A stretch of 64,000 nt of DNA from Mycobacteriaceae bacterium (GCA_019245755.1 JAFARC010000061.1:1-64000); one strand, 5' to 3'. Positions 33,626 to 42,607 are shown, numbered from the stretch's first letter. The notes: a model not told the origin generated them from the sequence alone. Numbers and translations: made by a program.

Positions 33626-34888
33626 ATGGCGCGATGGCCCAAACCGGCGGAGGGAAGCTGGACGGAGCACTACCCGGAGCTGGGAACCGGCCCGATCTCG
33701 TTGCGGGATTCGACATCACCGGAGTTTTACGAGCTCGAACGCGAGGCGATCTTCAAACGCGCCTGGCTGAACGTCGGCCGCGCTGAGGAACTGCCGCGCA
33801 TCGGCAGCCACTTCACCAAAGAAGTCGCGGTGGCCGGGGCGTCGATCATCGTCGTCAAGGGTAAAGACCAGGTGATCCGGGCCTTTTACAACGTATGCCG
33901 CCATCGTGGCAACAAGCTGGTGTGGAACGACTTTCCCCATGAGGAAACCAGGGGCAGCTGCCGCCAGTTCACCTGCAATTATCACGGCTGGCGCTACGAC
34001 CTGCAGGGTGCACTGACGTTCGTGCAGCAGGAGTCAGAGTTCTTCGACGTCGAAAAGGCGGCCTACGGGCTCAGGCCGGTGCACTGCGACGTCTGGAACG
34101 GGTTTGTCTTCGTCAACTTCGACCGGGAGCCGCGCCAAAGCCTGCGCGAGTTTCTGGGCCCGATGATCACCGCCCTCGACGACTACCCGTTCGACAAGCT
34201 CACCGAGCGTTACGACTTCGTCGCGCACAACAACAGCAACTGGAAAATCTTCGCCGACGCGTTCCAGGAGTATTACCACGTACCATCGCTGCATCCCCAG
34301 CAGGTGCCCGCGGGGGTCCGCGATCCCAAAGCCGGCTTCGAATGTGCCCATTTCCAGATCGACGGGCCGCACCGCCTGGTGTCCACCGCCGGCACCCGCC
34401 GCTGGCTGCTGGCACCGGAATACATGTATCCGATCGAGCGGATCACGCGCAGTGGGCTGGTCGGCCCGTGGCGCACGCCAGACGTCGGGGAACTGCCGCC
34501 CGGAGTCAACCCGGGCGGCATCGAGCCCTGGGGAATCAGCAACTTCCAGATCTTTCCGAACCTGGAAATCCTGATCTACGGCGGTTGGTACCTGCTGTAC
34601 CGGTACTGGCCGACGTCACACAACACCCACCGGTTCGAGGCTTACACCGCGTTCTGCCCGGCGCACACGGTGCGGGAGCGTATCGAGCACGAGGTGGCCG
34701 CGGTGGTCCTCAAAGAGTTTGCGTTGCAAGACGCCGGCATGCTGGGCGGCACCCAAGCGGCGCTGGAGACCGGCATCGTGGACGGCTTCCCGCTCAATGA
34801 CCAGGAGATCCTGGTGCGGCATCTGCACAAGGTCGTCGGCGATTGGGTCAAGGCGTACCAGCACGAGAGCGCACTGGTGGAGGTATGA
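33626..34888 (+). CDS. Rieske aromatic ring-hydroxylating oxygenase, alpha subunit (module 2)
   Basis: 420 aa, clear paralogue of 29359 (same start motif RWPKPAEGSWTEHYPELG and the same C-terminal LNDQEILVRHLHK). Rieske ligands lie in CRHRGNKLVW and FTCNYHGWRYD with the 23-residue gap. Mononuclear site DAFQEYYHVPSLH with Glu before the first His. The middle (about residues 225-300) differs most from module 1, so the substrate probably differs. AACGAGGAGG precedes the ATG. A small-protein gene overlaps its end. Confidence 0.9.
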   Translation: MARWPKPAEGSWTEHYPELGTGPISLRDSTSPEFYELEREAIFKRAWLNVGRAEELPRIGSHFTKEVAVAGASIIVVKGKDQVIRAFYNVCRHRGNKLVWNDFPHEETRGSCRQFTCNYHGWRYDLQGALTFVQQESEFFDVEKAAYGLRPVHCDVWNGFVFVNFDREPRQSLREFLGPMITALDDYPFDKLTERYDFVAHNNSNWKIFADAFQEYYHVPSLHPQQVPAGVRDPKAGFECAHFQIDGPHRLVSTAGTRRWLLAPEYMYPIERITRSGLVGPWRTPDVGELPPGVNPGGIEPWGISNFQIFPNLEILIYGGWYLLYRYWPTSHNTHRFEAYTAFCPAHTVRERIEHEVAAVVLKEFALQDAGMLGGTQAALETGIVDGFPLNDQEILVRHLHKVVGDWVKAYQHESALVEV

Positions 34889-34890
34889 CC

Positions 34891-35229
34891 ATGGCTGACG
34901 ACGCCTTGCTGCCCAGCGCGTTCGCCGAGATCGAATGCTTCGCGCAGAACTGGTGCCTGGCAACGGAAACAGAGCGCTGGAACAAGCGCATGGCCAGCAG
35001 CATGGCCGAGATGCAGAAGTTCCACGACGCGTTCTTTCCGCGGCTGGAAGAGGCGATCGAGTACTGCGACAAGTTTCCGCTCGACGACATGCCCGAGGAC
35101 ACCGTGCACCTGCTGCATCTGATCTACTCCCTGATCATGGTCGCCATGGCGGTGGAGATCTTCGCCCAACCCAAACCCACTGACTCCGCCGACGCGGTGA
35201 TCGACCGAATCGGCGAGCCGGTGCCCTGA
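34891..35229 (+). CDS. Conserved small protein paired with Rieske oxygenases (module 2)
   Basis: 112 aa from ATG 34891 (GGAGG 7 bases upstream; ATG 34885 overlaps the Rieske stop). It shares NWCLATETERWNKRMASSM, the MQKFHDAFFPRLEEAIEY helix and FPLDDMPEDTVHLLH with the copies at 30628 and 47134. The conserved C-terminal WKQPRVPDSG of the other two is replaced by FAQPKPTDSAD. Function unknown; probable partner of the preceding oxygenase. Confidence 0.83.
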   Translation: MADDALLPSAFAEIECFAQNWCLATETERWNKRMASSMAEMQKFHDAFFPRLEEAIEYCDKFPLDDMPEDTVHLLHLIYSLIMVAMAVEIFAQPKPTDSADAVIDRIGEPVP

Positions 35230-35257
35230 GCGCCACCTCGACCGGGAAAGGCAGGCG

Positions 35258-36103
35258 ATGGGTGTGCTCACCATCAACAAGTTGACGGCGTCGGTCGGCG
35301 CAGAAGTCACCGGCGTCGATCCCGACCGGCTCGCGACCGATGACCTGCTGGGCGCGGCGGTACTCGACGCGCTGGAAGACAACGGAGTGCTCGTCTTTCG
35401 CAGTCTGCATCTGGATCCGGAAGCCCAGGTGGCGTTCGGCCGCCGACTCGGTGAGGTGGACCATTCGTCAGACGGCCATCACCCGGTCGCCGGCATCTAC
35501 CCCATCACACTGGACACGTCGAAGAACTCCTCAGCGGCGTACCTGCGCGCCACCTTCGACTGGCACATCGACGGGTGCACACCAGTAGGCAACGAATGCC
35601 CGCAGAGGGCCACTATTCTGAGCGCCGTCCAGGTCGCCGAGCGGGGCGGCGAAACCGAATTCGCCAGCTCGTATGCCGCCTACGATGCACTGAGCGACGA
35701 CGAGAAGCACCGCTGCGGCTCGTTGAATGTCGTGCATTCTCTGGAAGCCTCCCAGCGCCGCGTCACTCCCAACCCCACCGCCGAGCAGCTGGCGCGGTGG
35801 CGGGCCCGGCGAACCCACGAGCATCCGCTGGTGTGGAACCACCGCGATGACCGCAAGTCGCTGGTGCTCGGGGCGTCCGCCGATCACATCGTCGGAATGA
35901 ACCTTGAAGACGGACGAGCGTTGCTGACGCAGCTGCTCGAACGCGCAACCACTCCCGAAAAGGTGTACAGCCACAGCTGGTCGGTGGGGGACACCGTCAT
36001 CTGGGACAACCGCGGCGTGCTGCACCGCGCCGCGCCCTATGCCCCGGACTCGCCGCGCGAAATGTTGCGCACCACCGTGTTGGGCGACGAACCGATTCAG
36101 TAA
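35258..36103 (+). CDS. TauD/TfdA family Fe(II)/2-oxoglutarate dioxygenase
   Basis: 281 aa. The iron facial triad is H103-x-D105 (DWHIDG) and H256 (GVLHRAAPY), with R267 for 2-oxoglutarate. Length and the N-terminal GAEVTGVD fit the TauD/TfdA group, which hydroxylates substrates next to a heteroatom, releasing sulfite, phenol or amine. It replaces the amidohydrolase found third in modules 1 and 3. A dimeric barrel protein gene follows. Confidence 0.88.
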   Translation: MGVLTINKLTASVGAEVTGVDPDRLATDDLLGAAVLDALEDNGVLVFRSLHLDPEAQVAFGRRLGEVDHSSDGHHPVAGIYPITLDTSKNSSAAYLRATFDWHIDGCTPVGNECPQRATILSAVQVAERGGETEFASSYAAYDALSDDEKHRCGSLNVVHSLEASQRRVTPNPTAEQLARWRARRTHEHPLVWNHRDDRKSLVLGASADHIVGMNLEDGRALLTQLLERATTPEKVYSHSWSVGDTVIWDNRGVLHRAAPYAPDSPREMLRTTVLGDEPIQ

Positions 36104-36153
36104 ACCCCTATGCCGCAACGTGCTCGCGGACCACGGAACAGGAGGACGAGAAA

Positions 36154-36468
36154 ATGGCCAAGGCACTACTTTTCGTCGAGAGCAGGCCCGAGTCCCCGCA
36201 ACGTATCGACGACTACCACAAGTGGCACGAACTCACCCATGTCCCGGAGATGTTGCAGATCGAGGGCATCATGTCGGCACGTCGCTGGCAGGGCGACGAC
36301 GACGAATCGTTCATCACGCTCTACGAACTGGACACCGACATCGACACCGCCAAGGCAAACCTGAAAGCCGCTCTGCAAGCCGGCCGGATATCCAAACCGG
36401 TTGCGGTAAAAACTGATCCGCCACCGGTCATGCGTTACCTCAGCCTGCTCAGCGAAGCATCGGCCTGA
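36154..36468 (+). CDS. Small dimeric alpha/beta-barrel (EthD/Dabb-like) protein
   Basis: 104 aa. An N-terminal strand KALLFVESRP, a helix with DDYHKWHELTHVPEM, then GIMSARRWQGDD and FITLYELD are characteristic of ferredoxin-like EthD/Dabb barrels, small proteins that act in ring degradation or as isomerases and decarboxylases. The His-x-x-H helix could bind substrate. AGGAGG lies 8 bases upstream. It ends the Rieske module 2 operon and is convergent with the epimerase gene, the two ends being 2 bases apart. Confidence 0.75.
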   Translation: MAKALLFVESRPESPQRIDDYHKWHELTHVPEMLQIEGIMSARRWQGDDDESFITLYELDTDIDTAKANLKAALQAGRISKPVAVKTDPPPVMRYLSLLSEASA

Positions 36469-36470
36469 CT

Positions 36471-37535
36471 TTATGGGTTTCTCGCCCCGGGGCGAGGTTC
36501 ACCCAATCGGGTGCGGATGACTCCCCACGGATCGGCGTACCGACCCGGGACAGCACGGTAAGGCGCTCGACGTTTCAGCACCTCCCCGACGAACGGCGCG
36601 AGCAGGCGCATCGGGTAGCGCTTCCAGCCGGCTCGGGCGTGCATCTCGGCGATCATGTCGGGCCACGAATGATGCTGGAACGACAGCGCCTGCTGGGCGC
36701 GGGTGGTGTCCATCCAATCCGTGACGAACCAGTCCTGGTCGCTGTCCGGATCGCCGGGGCGGCCGGCGGGTAGCACCCCGGGCAGCCCACGCGCGGCGGC
36801 GAGCGCCGCACCGACGTCGCCCTGTCTGCGCCGGTGTGTCTCGTCACCGGCGATCAAAAGGATTTCCCGGGCGACCGGTGCCGTGGTCGCCGCGGCAAAT
36901 GCCGTCGCGACATCGCGGACATCGACGCTGTGCAGTCGGCCGTCGGTGGGCAGGGCGTTCTCGAAGACCAGGGCGTCGGCGGTGAACGGCATCGCGCGTG
37001 GATCGACGCTCAGCACACCGCCGAGCCGCAGCACCACCCATTGAAGGCTCGAGGACCGCACGGATTCCTCGGCTTCGAGCTTGTGGCCGCCGTACAGATC
37101 GGACGGCCAGGCCGGGGTGTCGGCGCACAGAAGCCGACTCGTCCGGTACGGGTTGCGCGCGCCGTACACCGCGTTGCTCGACGCCAGGACGAACCGGGGG
37201 GGAGCGGGCTGCCTTTCCGCGGACCGGACCAACGCCGCGGTGGCGTCCACATTGACCTTGTGGGCCCAATCAGGGTTTCGGTAGATGGCCGGTGGGATGA
37301 CCGCGGCCAAGTGAATGATCGCGGCGGGCGACACCTGCGAAACCAGGCGATCGATCTCGCCGTTATCGGTCAGATCGGCCCACCTGACCTCGACCCCGGC
37401 CGGCACCGCCACCTTCCGATTGGCCGGCGTGTTCAAATCCGTGGCCACCACGCGGCGCCCATCAGCAGCCAGCCGCCTGACGGTCTGCGACCCGACCAGG
37501 CCGAACGCACCCGTGACAAGCACGGTGTCGGGCAT
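36471..37535 (-). CDS. NAD-dependent epimerase/dehydratase family protein (extended SDR)
   Basis: 354 aa from ATG 37535. NAD motif GAFGLVGSQTVRRL near residues 9-22, DLTD, HLAAVIPP, catalytic Ser in ASSNAVYG and YGGHK (Y-x-x-x-K). The C-terminal third (AQQALSFQHHSWPDM) is as in 3-beta-hydroxysteroid dehydrogenase-like or sugar-epimerase-like extended SDRs. It is divergent from the acyltransferase at 37629, and the shared promoter element is between them. The substrate is uncertain. Confidence 0.82.
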   Translation of the reverse strand: MPDTVLVTGAFGLVGSQTVRRLAADGRRVVATDLNTPANRKVAVPAGVEVRWADLTDNGEIDRLVSQVSPAAIIHLAAVIPPAIYRNPDWAHKVNVDATAALVRSAERQPAPPRFVLASSNAVYGARNPYRTSRLLCADTPAWPSDLYGGHKLEAEESVRSSSLQWVVLRLGGVLSVDPRAMPFTADALVFENALPTDGRLHSVDVRDVATAFAAATTAPVAREILLIAGDETHRRRQGDVGAALAAARGLPGVLPAGRPGDPDSDQDWFVTDWMDTTRAQQALSFQHHSWPDMIAEMHARAGWKRYPMRLLAPFVGEVLKRRAPYRAVPGRYADPWGVIRTRLGEPRPGARNP

Positions 37536-37566
37536 GGGTCTCCGATCCAGCGCATCGGCGCGATTA

Positions 37567-37601
37567 TGACATTCTCCTTTTCGAAGAGTAGCATTCCGCA
37601 G
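37567..37601. promoter_or_regulatory. Shared divergent promoter element, copy 2
   Basis: TGACATTCTCC (37567-37577) and AGAGTAGCATTCC (37585-37597) match copy 1 at 16960 with the same spacing of 14 bases from CTCC to GCATT. It lies 32 bp from the epimerase start and 28 bp from the acyltransferase start. The palindromic arms are weaker than in the other copies. Confidence 0.55.
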
Positions 37602-37628
37602 ATCGGGGTTGCGTCGACAGGGGATGCG

Positions 37629-38429
37629 ATGGGTCACGGTGAAGACAATCCGGACATGGCCAAGTGGGATCCGTTACTGATAAGAAGGGTGACCACCACG
37701 GTCGGTCCGCTTATCAGGCGATGGTTCCGCTCGGAGGTCCGCGGACTGGACTCGTTGCCGCCGGGCGGCGCCCTGGTGGTGTGCAATCACTCCGGCGGCA
37801 TGTTCACCCCGGATGTGCTGATCTTCGCGCCGGCGTTCTACAACGAGTTCGGATACGATCGGCCGCTCTACACCCTCGCGCACTACGGCCTATTCCTCGG
37901 ACCGTCGGCCGGCTGGCTGCATCGCGCCGGCGTCATCCACGCGAGCCGGGAAAACGCTGCCAAGGCACTGCGATCCGGCGCGCTGGTGCTGGTGTTCCCC
38001 GGTGGCGACTACGACTCCTACCGGCCCACCGCCACGGAAAACACGATCGACTTCAACGGCCGCACCGGATATGTCCGGACGGCCATCGAAACCGGGGTGC
38101 CGATCGTGCCGGTGGTGTCGATCGGCGGCCAGGAAACCCAGCTGTTCCTCACCCGCGGTAATTCGCTGGCAAAAGCATTGGGCCTCAACCGTATTCGTTT
38201 GGAGATCCTACCGGTCAGCTTCGGCGTCCCGTTCGGTCTGAGTGTGCTGTTCCCGCCCAACCTGCCGTTGCCGAGCAAGATCGTCATGCAGGTGCTGGAG
38301 CCCATCGACATCACCGCGCGGTTCGGCGAGGATCCCGACGTGGGCGAGGTGGACGCCCACGTGCGCGCGGTCATGCAGACGGCGCTGGACCGGCTCGCGC
38401 GGGAGCGCCGATTCCCGGTGCTGGGCTGA
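37629..38429 (+). CDS. Lysophospholipid acyltransferase (PlsC-like) family protein
   Basis: 266 aa from ATG 37629 (AGGGGATG upstream; ATG 37656 is possible). The acyltransferase His motif is VVCNHSGGMFTPD, the mycobacterial variant with a longer gap to the Asp than H-x4-D, and FPGGDYDSYRP is the second motif. Members move an acyl chain to a glycerol phosphate or another alcohol at the membrane. A hydrophobic stretch near FGLSVLFPPNLPL may touch the membrane. It may not belong to the catabolic genes around it. Confidence 0.82.
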   Translation: MGHGEDNPDMAKWDPLLIRRVTTTVGPLIRRWFRSEVRGLDSLPPGGALVVCNHSGGMFTPDVLIFAPAFYNEFGYDRPLYTLAHYGLFLGPSAGWLHRAGVIHASRENAAKALRSGALVLVFPGGDYDSYRPTATENTIDFNGRTGYVRTAIETGVPIVPVVSIGGQETQLFLTRGNSLAKALGLNRIRLEILPVSFGVPFGLSVLFPPNLPLPSKIVMQVLEPIDITARFGEDPDVGEVDAHVRAVMQTALDRLARERRFPVLG

Positions 38430-38565
38430 GGGGGCGGCAGGCGGCCCTTCGTGGTGCTCGGGACAGGTTGCCGGGCTGACCCGGATGGGAAAGAAACTGC
38501 CGCGCGCCCAGTGGCCTGGGCTGGCGAGGGGCGGCCGAGCTTCTTACTAGCGCAACTTTCCCACC

Positions 38566-38594
38566 GTTTGCTGTGTTTGATCTTGAGTGCAAAC
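38566..38594. promoter_or_regulatory. Inverted repeat upstream of 30-aa peptide gene
   Basis: GTTTGC (38566-38571) and GCAAAC (38589-38594) are perfect 6-bp arms 17 bases apart, in the AT-richer part of the 209-bp gap 38430-38638. A regulator site is possible. Nothing else is seen in that gap except loose GC-rich repeats after the acyltransferase stop. Confidence 0.35.
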
Positions 38595-38638
38595 AGTCAA
38601 CCCGCTGGGGGTCGGGTGAAGTGCCCATAGGGGAAAAA

Positions 38639-38731
38639 ATGGTCAAAACATTCGCGGGTCTCGTGGTCGTCGGCGGCGCTATGGCCGCCGGCGTCGCCTG
38701 CCTTCTGCTTGCTTTCGCTGCGGTGGCGTGA
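38639..38731 (+). CDS. 30-aa hydrophobic peptide, putative small membrane protein
   Basis: ATG 38639 with AGGGGA 4-5 bases upstream encodes MVKTFAGLVVVGGAMAAG followed by a second hydrophobic run (VACLLLAFAAVA) to a TGA. One Lys at position 3 then 27 apolar residues make a single membrane helix or an uncleaved signal. A terminator-like hairpin follows 20 bases after the stop, so this looks like an independent short transcript. Function unknown. Confidence 0.6.
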   Translation: MVKTFAGLVVVGGAMAAGVACLLLAFAAVA

Positions 38732-38750
38732 GCTAACCGTCTCACGGCCG

Positions 38751-38771
38751 GGCTCTGAAACGGACAGAGCC
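38751..38771 (+). terminator. Hairpin terminator between peptide gene and WS/DGAT
   Basis: GGCTCTG and CAGAGCC pair perfectly (7 bp) around AAACGGA. A second weaker hairpin, CAGGT-CGGTGT-ACCTG, lies at 38788-38803 next to the convergent WS/DGAT stop. There is no U-run. It probably ends both convergent transcripts. Confidence 0.6.
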
Positions 38772-38807
38772 GTACTTCATCGTGCCGCAGGTCGGTGTAC
38801 CTGACTG

Positions 38808-40241
38808 CTAGCGGTGCCTGGCCGGGCCCATCGCCGAGCCGACCGAGCGCAGGCCGCCGGGGAATCCCGCCGCCCGCCGGATTTCGGCGAAGGCGTGCAC
38901 CATCGCGTCGGTCGCCTCGTGAACGTCGTCGAACGTCCGGTCATCCGAGAGCACCGAGATGTCGACCTGGTCGACGTAGCTCCAGACCGTCATGTTGAAG
39001 GCACTCCCGGCGGAAAGTACGCCGACGGAATAGATCTCGGTCACCGGAGCGCCACCGAAGTTGCCGCGCTCGCGCGGTCCCGGCACGCTCGACACCGCGA
39101 CGTTCATCAGTTTGTTGTGGGCCGCCCGGGTGGACTGCCAGCGGAACGCCGCCGGCGCCAACGGCGGGGGCAGGTACTCCAACATCCTGCCCTGCAGCTC
39201 CGGGCCCAGCAGCCGCAGATCTTCCTTGGCGTTGGCGGTGGCCAACGACGTCAGCCGGATGCGCTCGAGCGGGTCATCGATGTGGACCGGCAGCGACACG
39301 ATCAGGCCACCGATCTCGTTACCGGTGATGCGGCCCGGCGACCTGTCGGTACTGATCGGCACCGTGGCAAGGATCGGCCGGTCGGCCCGGCCGTCGTAGC
39401 GCAGCAACAGTTCCCGCAAACCCCCCGCGGCCATCGCCAGCACGATGTCGTTGAACGTCACCCCGAGGCGCCTGGCGGTCTCCTTGAGCTCAACCAGTGA
39501 CAGCGTCGCCGTCGCGAACGTCCTCGCCGGTGAAACCACATGATTGAGAAACGTCGGCGGTGCGTTGAAGATCTTCGCCATGTCGGGGTGGTCGCGCCGC
39601 TGTCGGCTGCGCCGCCGCAGTTGCGCGACACCGTGGACGGCATCCCTCAGCAGCCCGGGTAGGGCGGCGACGTGGGCGACGTGGTCACGTCCCGCGGCGC
39701 GCAGCAACTCGGCCCTCGACGGCGCGACGCACGCCGGTGCATCGCCGGGCTGGTCCTGCGCGGACCCGGTCAAGTCCATCAGCCGGGCCAGCAGGTTCGC
39801 CGAGGCGACCCCATCGGCCAACGTGTGGTGCACCTTGCCGATCAGCGCGAAGCGGTCGTCGGCCAACCCCTCGGCGAAATGGAACTCCCACAGCGGGCGG
39901 TCGCGGTCCAGCGGGGTACTCGCGATCTCCCCGATCACCTGGTCGAGTTCGCGCCGGCCCCCCGGCTCGGGAATCGGAACGCGCCGCACGTGGTAATCCA
40001 GGTCGACCGCGCAATTTTCGAGCCACATCGGGTGATGCAGGCGCCAGGGAATCTCGACGAGCCGGTAACGCAGCGGATCGAGCAGGTGCAGGCGACGCGC
40101 AACCGTGCGGCGGAACACCTCGAAGGTGAATTCGCCGTCGAAGTCGGCGGCGTTGATGATCGCCACCTTCACGGTGTGGGTGTGCAGGTTCGGCGTCTCG
40201 CTGTAGAGCAGCATGGCGTCCATGCCGTTGAGTCGCCTCAC
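38808..40241 (-). CDS. Wax ester synthase/diacylglycerol acyltransferase (WS/DGAT)
   Basis: 477 aa, the usual length. The catalytic HHxxxDG motif is H138-H139-T-L-A-D143-G. The family start (RRLNGMDAMLLYSETP) and the C-terminal NVAVSSVPGP and YSVGVLSAGSAFNMTVWSY are clear. It condenses acyl-CoA with diacylglycerol or long alcohols at the membrane to store lipid, typical of mycobacteria. GTG start. It is alone, 74 bp from the SDR upstream. Confidence 0.92.
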   Translation of the reverse strand: MRRLNGMDAMLLYSETPNLHTHTVKVAIINAADFDGEFTFEVFRRTVARRLHLLDPLRYRLVEIPWRLHHPMWLENCAVDLDYHVRRVPIPEPGGRRELDQVIGEIASTPLDRDRPLWEFHFAEGLADDRFALIGKVHHTLADGVASANLLARLMDLTGSAQDQPGDAPACVAPSRAELLRAAGRDHVAHVAALPGLLRDAVHGVAQLRRRSRQRRDHPDMAKIFNAPPTFLNHVVSPARTFATATLSLVELKETARRLGVTFNDIVLAMAAGGLRELLLRYDGRADRPILATVPISTDRSPGRITGNEIGGLIVSLPVHIDDPLERIRLTSLATANAKEDLRLLGPELQGRMLEYLPPPLAPAAFRWQSTRAAHNKLMNVAVSSVPGPRERGNFGGAPVTEIYSVGVLSAGSAFNMTVWSYVDQVDISVLSDDRTFDDVHEATDAMVHAFAEIRRAAGFPGGLRSVGSAMGPARHR

Positions 40242-40315
40242 ACCCCACCTCGCCGACTCGTGACCCGATGGGTCTATCGAACCACCGTTGCCGGTGGCGC
40301 AGGCGCGAATGGGCG

Positions 40316-41152
40316 TTACTTCAAGCAGCTGCCCGCGTCGACCGGCAGGGTGACGCCGGTGATGTAGCGCGATTCGTCGGAGGCCAGGAACAACACCGCG
40401 TTGCTGATGTCCTCCGGTTCCACCCAGCCGATCGGCAGCACGTGCATCATCTGTGCGATCGGGGCGAGGTCGTCGGGGCCGGGATTCTTCAGGTCGGGGC
40501 GGAAAAGGCGCATCGTGCCCTCGTTCATGAACAACGGAGTGTTCACATTGGTGGGATGCACCGAGTTGACCCGGATCATGTGCTGGCCCAGTTCGACCGC
40601 GAAGGCGCGCATGAGACCGACGACCCCGTGTTTGGCGGCGACGTAGTGGCCCGTGTGGGGGTACGCCTTCAGGCCGCCGACCGAGCTGGTCAAGATGATC
40701 GAACCGCCCCGGCCGCCGGCCAGCAGGTGCGGCACACCGGCTTTCACGGTTTTCCAGACGCCGCCCAGGTTGACGTCGATCATGTCCGTCCAGTCGCGCT
40801 CGCTGGTTTTGTCCAGGGTGGCACCACCGTTGCCGATGCCCGCATTGGCCACGATGATGTCCAGCCGGCCGAGCTGCTCCACACCGCTGTCCACCGCGGC
40901 CTTCATGGCGTCGTAGTCCCGCACGTCGACTTCGGCGGTGACGATGCGGCGGTTGTGGCCCTTCACAAGATCGGCCGTCTGCGCCAGATCCTCCGGCGAG
41001 GACGGCGGAATCGGCACACCCTCGATCGGCTTACAGATGTCGATCGCGATGATGTCGGCGCCCTCCTGCGCCAGTCGGACAGCGTGGCTGCGGCCCTGGC
41101 CGCGCGCCGCACCGGTGATGAACGCGACCTTGCCTTCGACTCGGCCTGCCAT
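40316..41152 (-). CDS. Mycofactocin-type SDR (carveol dehydrogenase-like)
   Basis: 278 aa. TGAARGQGRSHAVRLA is the cofactor loop, and the family insert after the second strand (IDICKPIEGVPIPPSSPEDL) is the hallmark of SDRs that hold NAD tightly and pass electrons to mycofactocin. Catalytic residues: S in LTSSVGG, Y-x-x-x-K in YVAAKHG. Known members oxidise cyclic and terpenoid alcohols such as carveol. It lies 31 bp downstream of the P450, which could make the alcohol it oxidises. Confidence 0.9.
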   Translation of the reverse strand: MAGRVEGKVAFITGAARGQGRSHAVRLAQEGADIIAIDICKPIEGVPIPPSSPEDLAQTADLVKGHNRRIVTAEVDVRDYDAMKAAVDSGVEQLGRLDIIVANAGIGNGGATLDKTSERDWTDMIDVNLGGVWKTVKAGVPHLLAGGRGGSIILTSSVGGLKAYPHTGHYVAAKHGVVGLMRAFAVELGQHMIRVNSVHPTNVNTPLFMNEGTMRLFRPDLKNPGPDDLAPIAQMMHVLPIGWVEPEDISNAVLFLASDESRYITGVTLPVDAGSCLK

Positions 41153-41183
41153 GGATACCTCAATTCCTCGGTGGTGAACGGGA

Positions 41184-42389
41184 TCAGGGGATGAGAGCCG
41201 GCATCGACTCCCAGCCCCGCACGGTGGAGGTGGAGGACAGTTCGGCGCCGGAGAGGTCGACCTGCCACTGCGGGAACCGGTTCAATATCTCGTCGAGGGC
41301 GATCCGGCCCTCAAGCCGGGCAAGGGCGTTGCCGAGGCAGTAATGGGTACCGACTCCGAAGCTGAGATGCTGGTGGGGTTCCCGGCGAATATGGAACACA
41401 TCGCCGTCGGGCGGGAAGCGGCGGTGGTCCCGGTTGGCCGCGCCGATCAGCAACAGCATCGCGGCGCCCGACGGAACCGTCTGGCCGTAGTACTCAACGT
41501 CGCGGGTCACGTACCTGGCGGCCTGAAGAGCCGGTGGCTCGTAGCGGAGGATCTCCTCGATGGCCGCAGGCAGCAGCGACCTGTCGTTGACCAGTTCGGC
41601 CCGTTGCCCGGGATGATCGGCCAGCACCTTGCCAGCCCATCCGATCAGCCGCGTGGTGGTCTCGCTGCCCGCCGTGGCGATCACCGTCAGATACAGCAGC
41701 AGCTCGTCACGCGCCAGCCGGCGCCGGGTACCGCTCTCGTCGATGAATTCGACGTTGAGCAGTTCGGTCATGATGTCATCGGACGGGTGCTTCGCGCGCC
41801 AGTCGATGTACTCGGCGAACACTTCACCGGTGGCGATCGGACCGTTCGGGTTCTCGGTCATCGGACGGCCGCGCTCGGTGCGCAGCGTTGCGTCGCCGTG
41901 GTCGATGACATGTTGCTGGTCGTCTTCGGGAATCCCGAGCAGCATGCCGATCACCCGCATCGGCATCTGGGCGCCCAGGTCCCTGACGAAGTCAAACCGT
42001 CCGCTTCCCACCAGCGGATCCAGGCACCGAACCGTGAATTCGCGGATCTGCGGCTCCAGGGCGCTGATCTTGCGCGGGGTGAATATCCGGGACAGCAGAT
42101 TGCGGTGGATATTGTGGATCGGCGGATCCTCGAAGATCAGCGTGCCCGGCGGGATCGGCATACCCGACTTGATGATCTCCAGGACCGCACCCCGCGCCGA
42201 GCTGAAGGTGCCGTGGTCAACGATGGCCGCGCAGACGTCATCGAAGCGGCTGAGCGCATAGAAGTCGTGTTGATCGTTGTAGTACAGCGGCGCTTGTTCG
42301 CGCAGTCGCCGGAACATCGGATACGGGTCGGCGTTGAGTCCGACGTCGTACGGGTCGTAGTACACGTCGCTGGTGGCACACACTGTCAC
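41184..42389 (-). CDS. Cytochrome P450
   Basis: 401 aa. AGSETT (240-245) in the I-helix, ExxR E279-R282, heme Cys351 in FGVGTHYCLGNALARLE. The EDPPIHNIHR and TPRKISALEP blocks are of the mycobacterial steroid/terpene P450 type. GTG start. Upstream there are two inverted repeats (42415-42428, 42608-42622). With the mycofactocin-type SDR next in line the likely product is a hydroxylated ring compound that is then oxidised to a ketone. Confidence 0.92.
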   Translation of the reverse strand: MTVCATSDVYYDPYDVGLNADPYPMFRRLREQAPLYYNDQHDFYALSRFDDVCAAIVDHGTFSSARGAVLEIIKSGMPIPPGTLIFEDPPIHNIHRNLLSRIFTPRKISALEPQIREFTVRCLDPLVGSGRFDFVRDLGAQMPMRVIGMLLGIPEDDQQHVIDHGDATLRTERGRPMTENPNGPIATGEVFAEYIDWRAKHPSDDIMTELLNVEFIDESGTRRRLARDELLLYLTVIATAGSETTTRLIGWAGKVLADHPGQRAELVNDRSLLPAAIEEILRYEPPALQAARYVTRDVEYYGQTVPSGAAMLLLIGAANRDHRRFPPDGDVFHIRREPHQHLSFGVGTHYCLGNALARLEGRIALDEILNRFPQWQVDLSGAELSSTSTVRGWESMPALIP

Positions 42390-42414
42390 AGGCAGGGGCC
42401 TCTCGCCGCGATGT

Positions 42415-42428
42415 TGAGCAGTCGCTCA
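42415..42428. promoter_or_regulatory. Inverted repeat before P450 gene
   Basis: TGAGC-AGTC-GCTCA is a perfect 5-bp-arm repeat 26 bp before the P450 start on the minus strand. The position suits an operator; a regulator is not identified (the TetR at 42631 is a candidate). Confidence 0.4.
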
Positions 42429-42607
42429 GCACTCTGTCACCCGTGCCGCGGCGATGTCAACCCGGCCCGACGCGCCAAGGCCTGTTGCTCTTCGCGCAAG
42501 CGCTCATCGGAAGGCCGCCGTCGGGCACACGGCGGCGTCGGATCCCGCGCCGGGGCGCCGGTTGACGACTGACCGACTCGGTGCTTCGAATCTGGTTCTT
42601 TAGCGGT

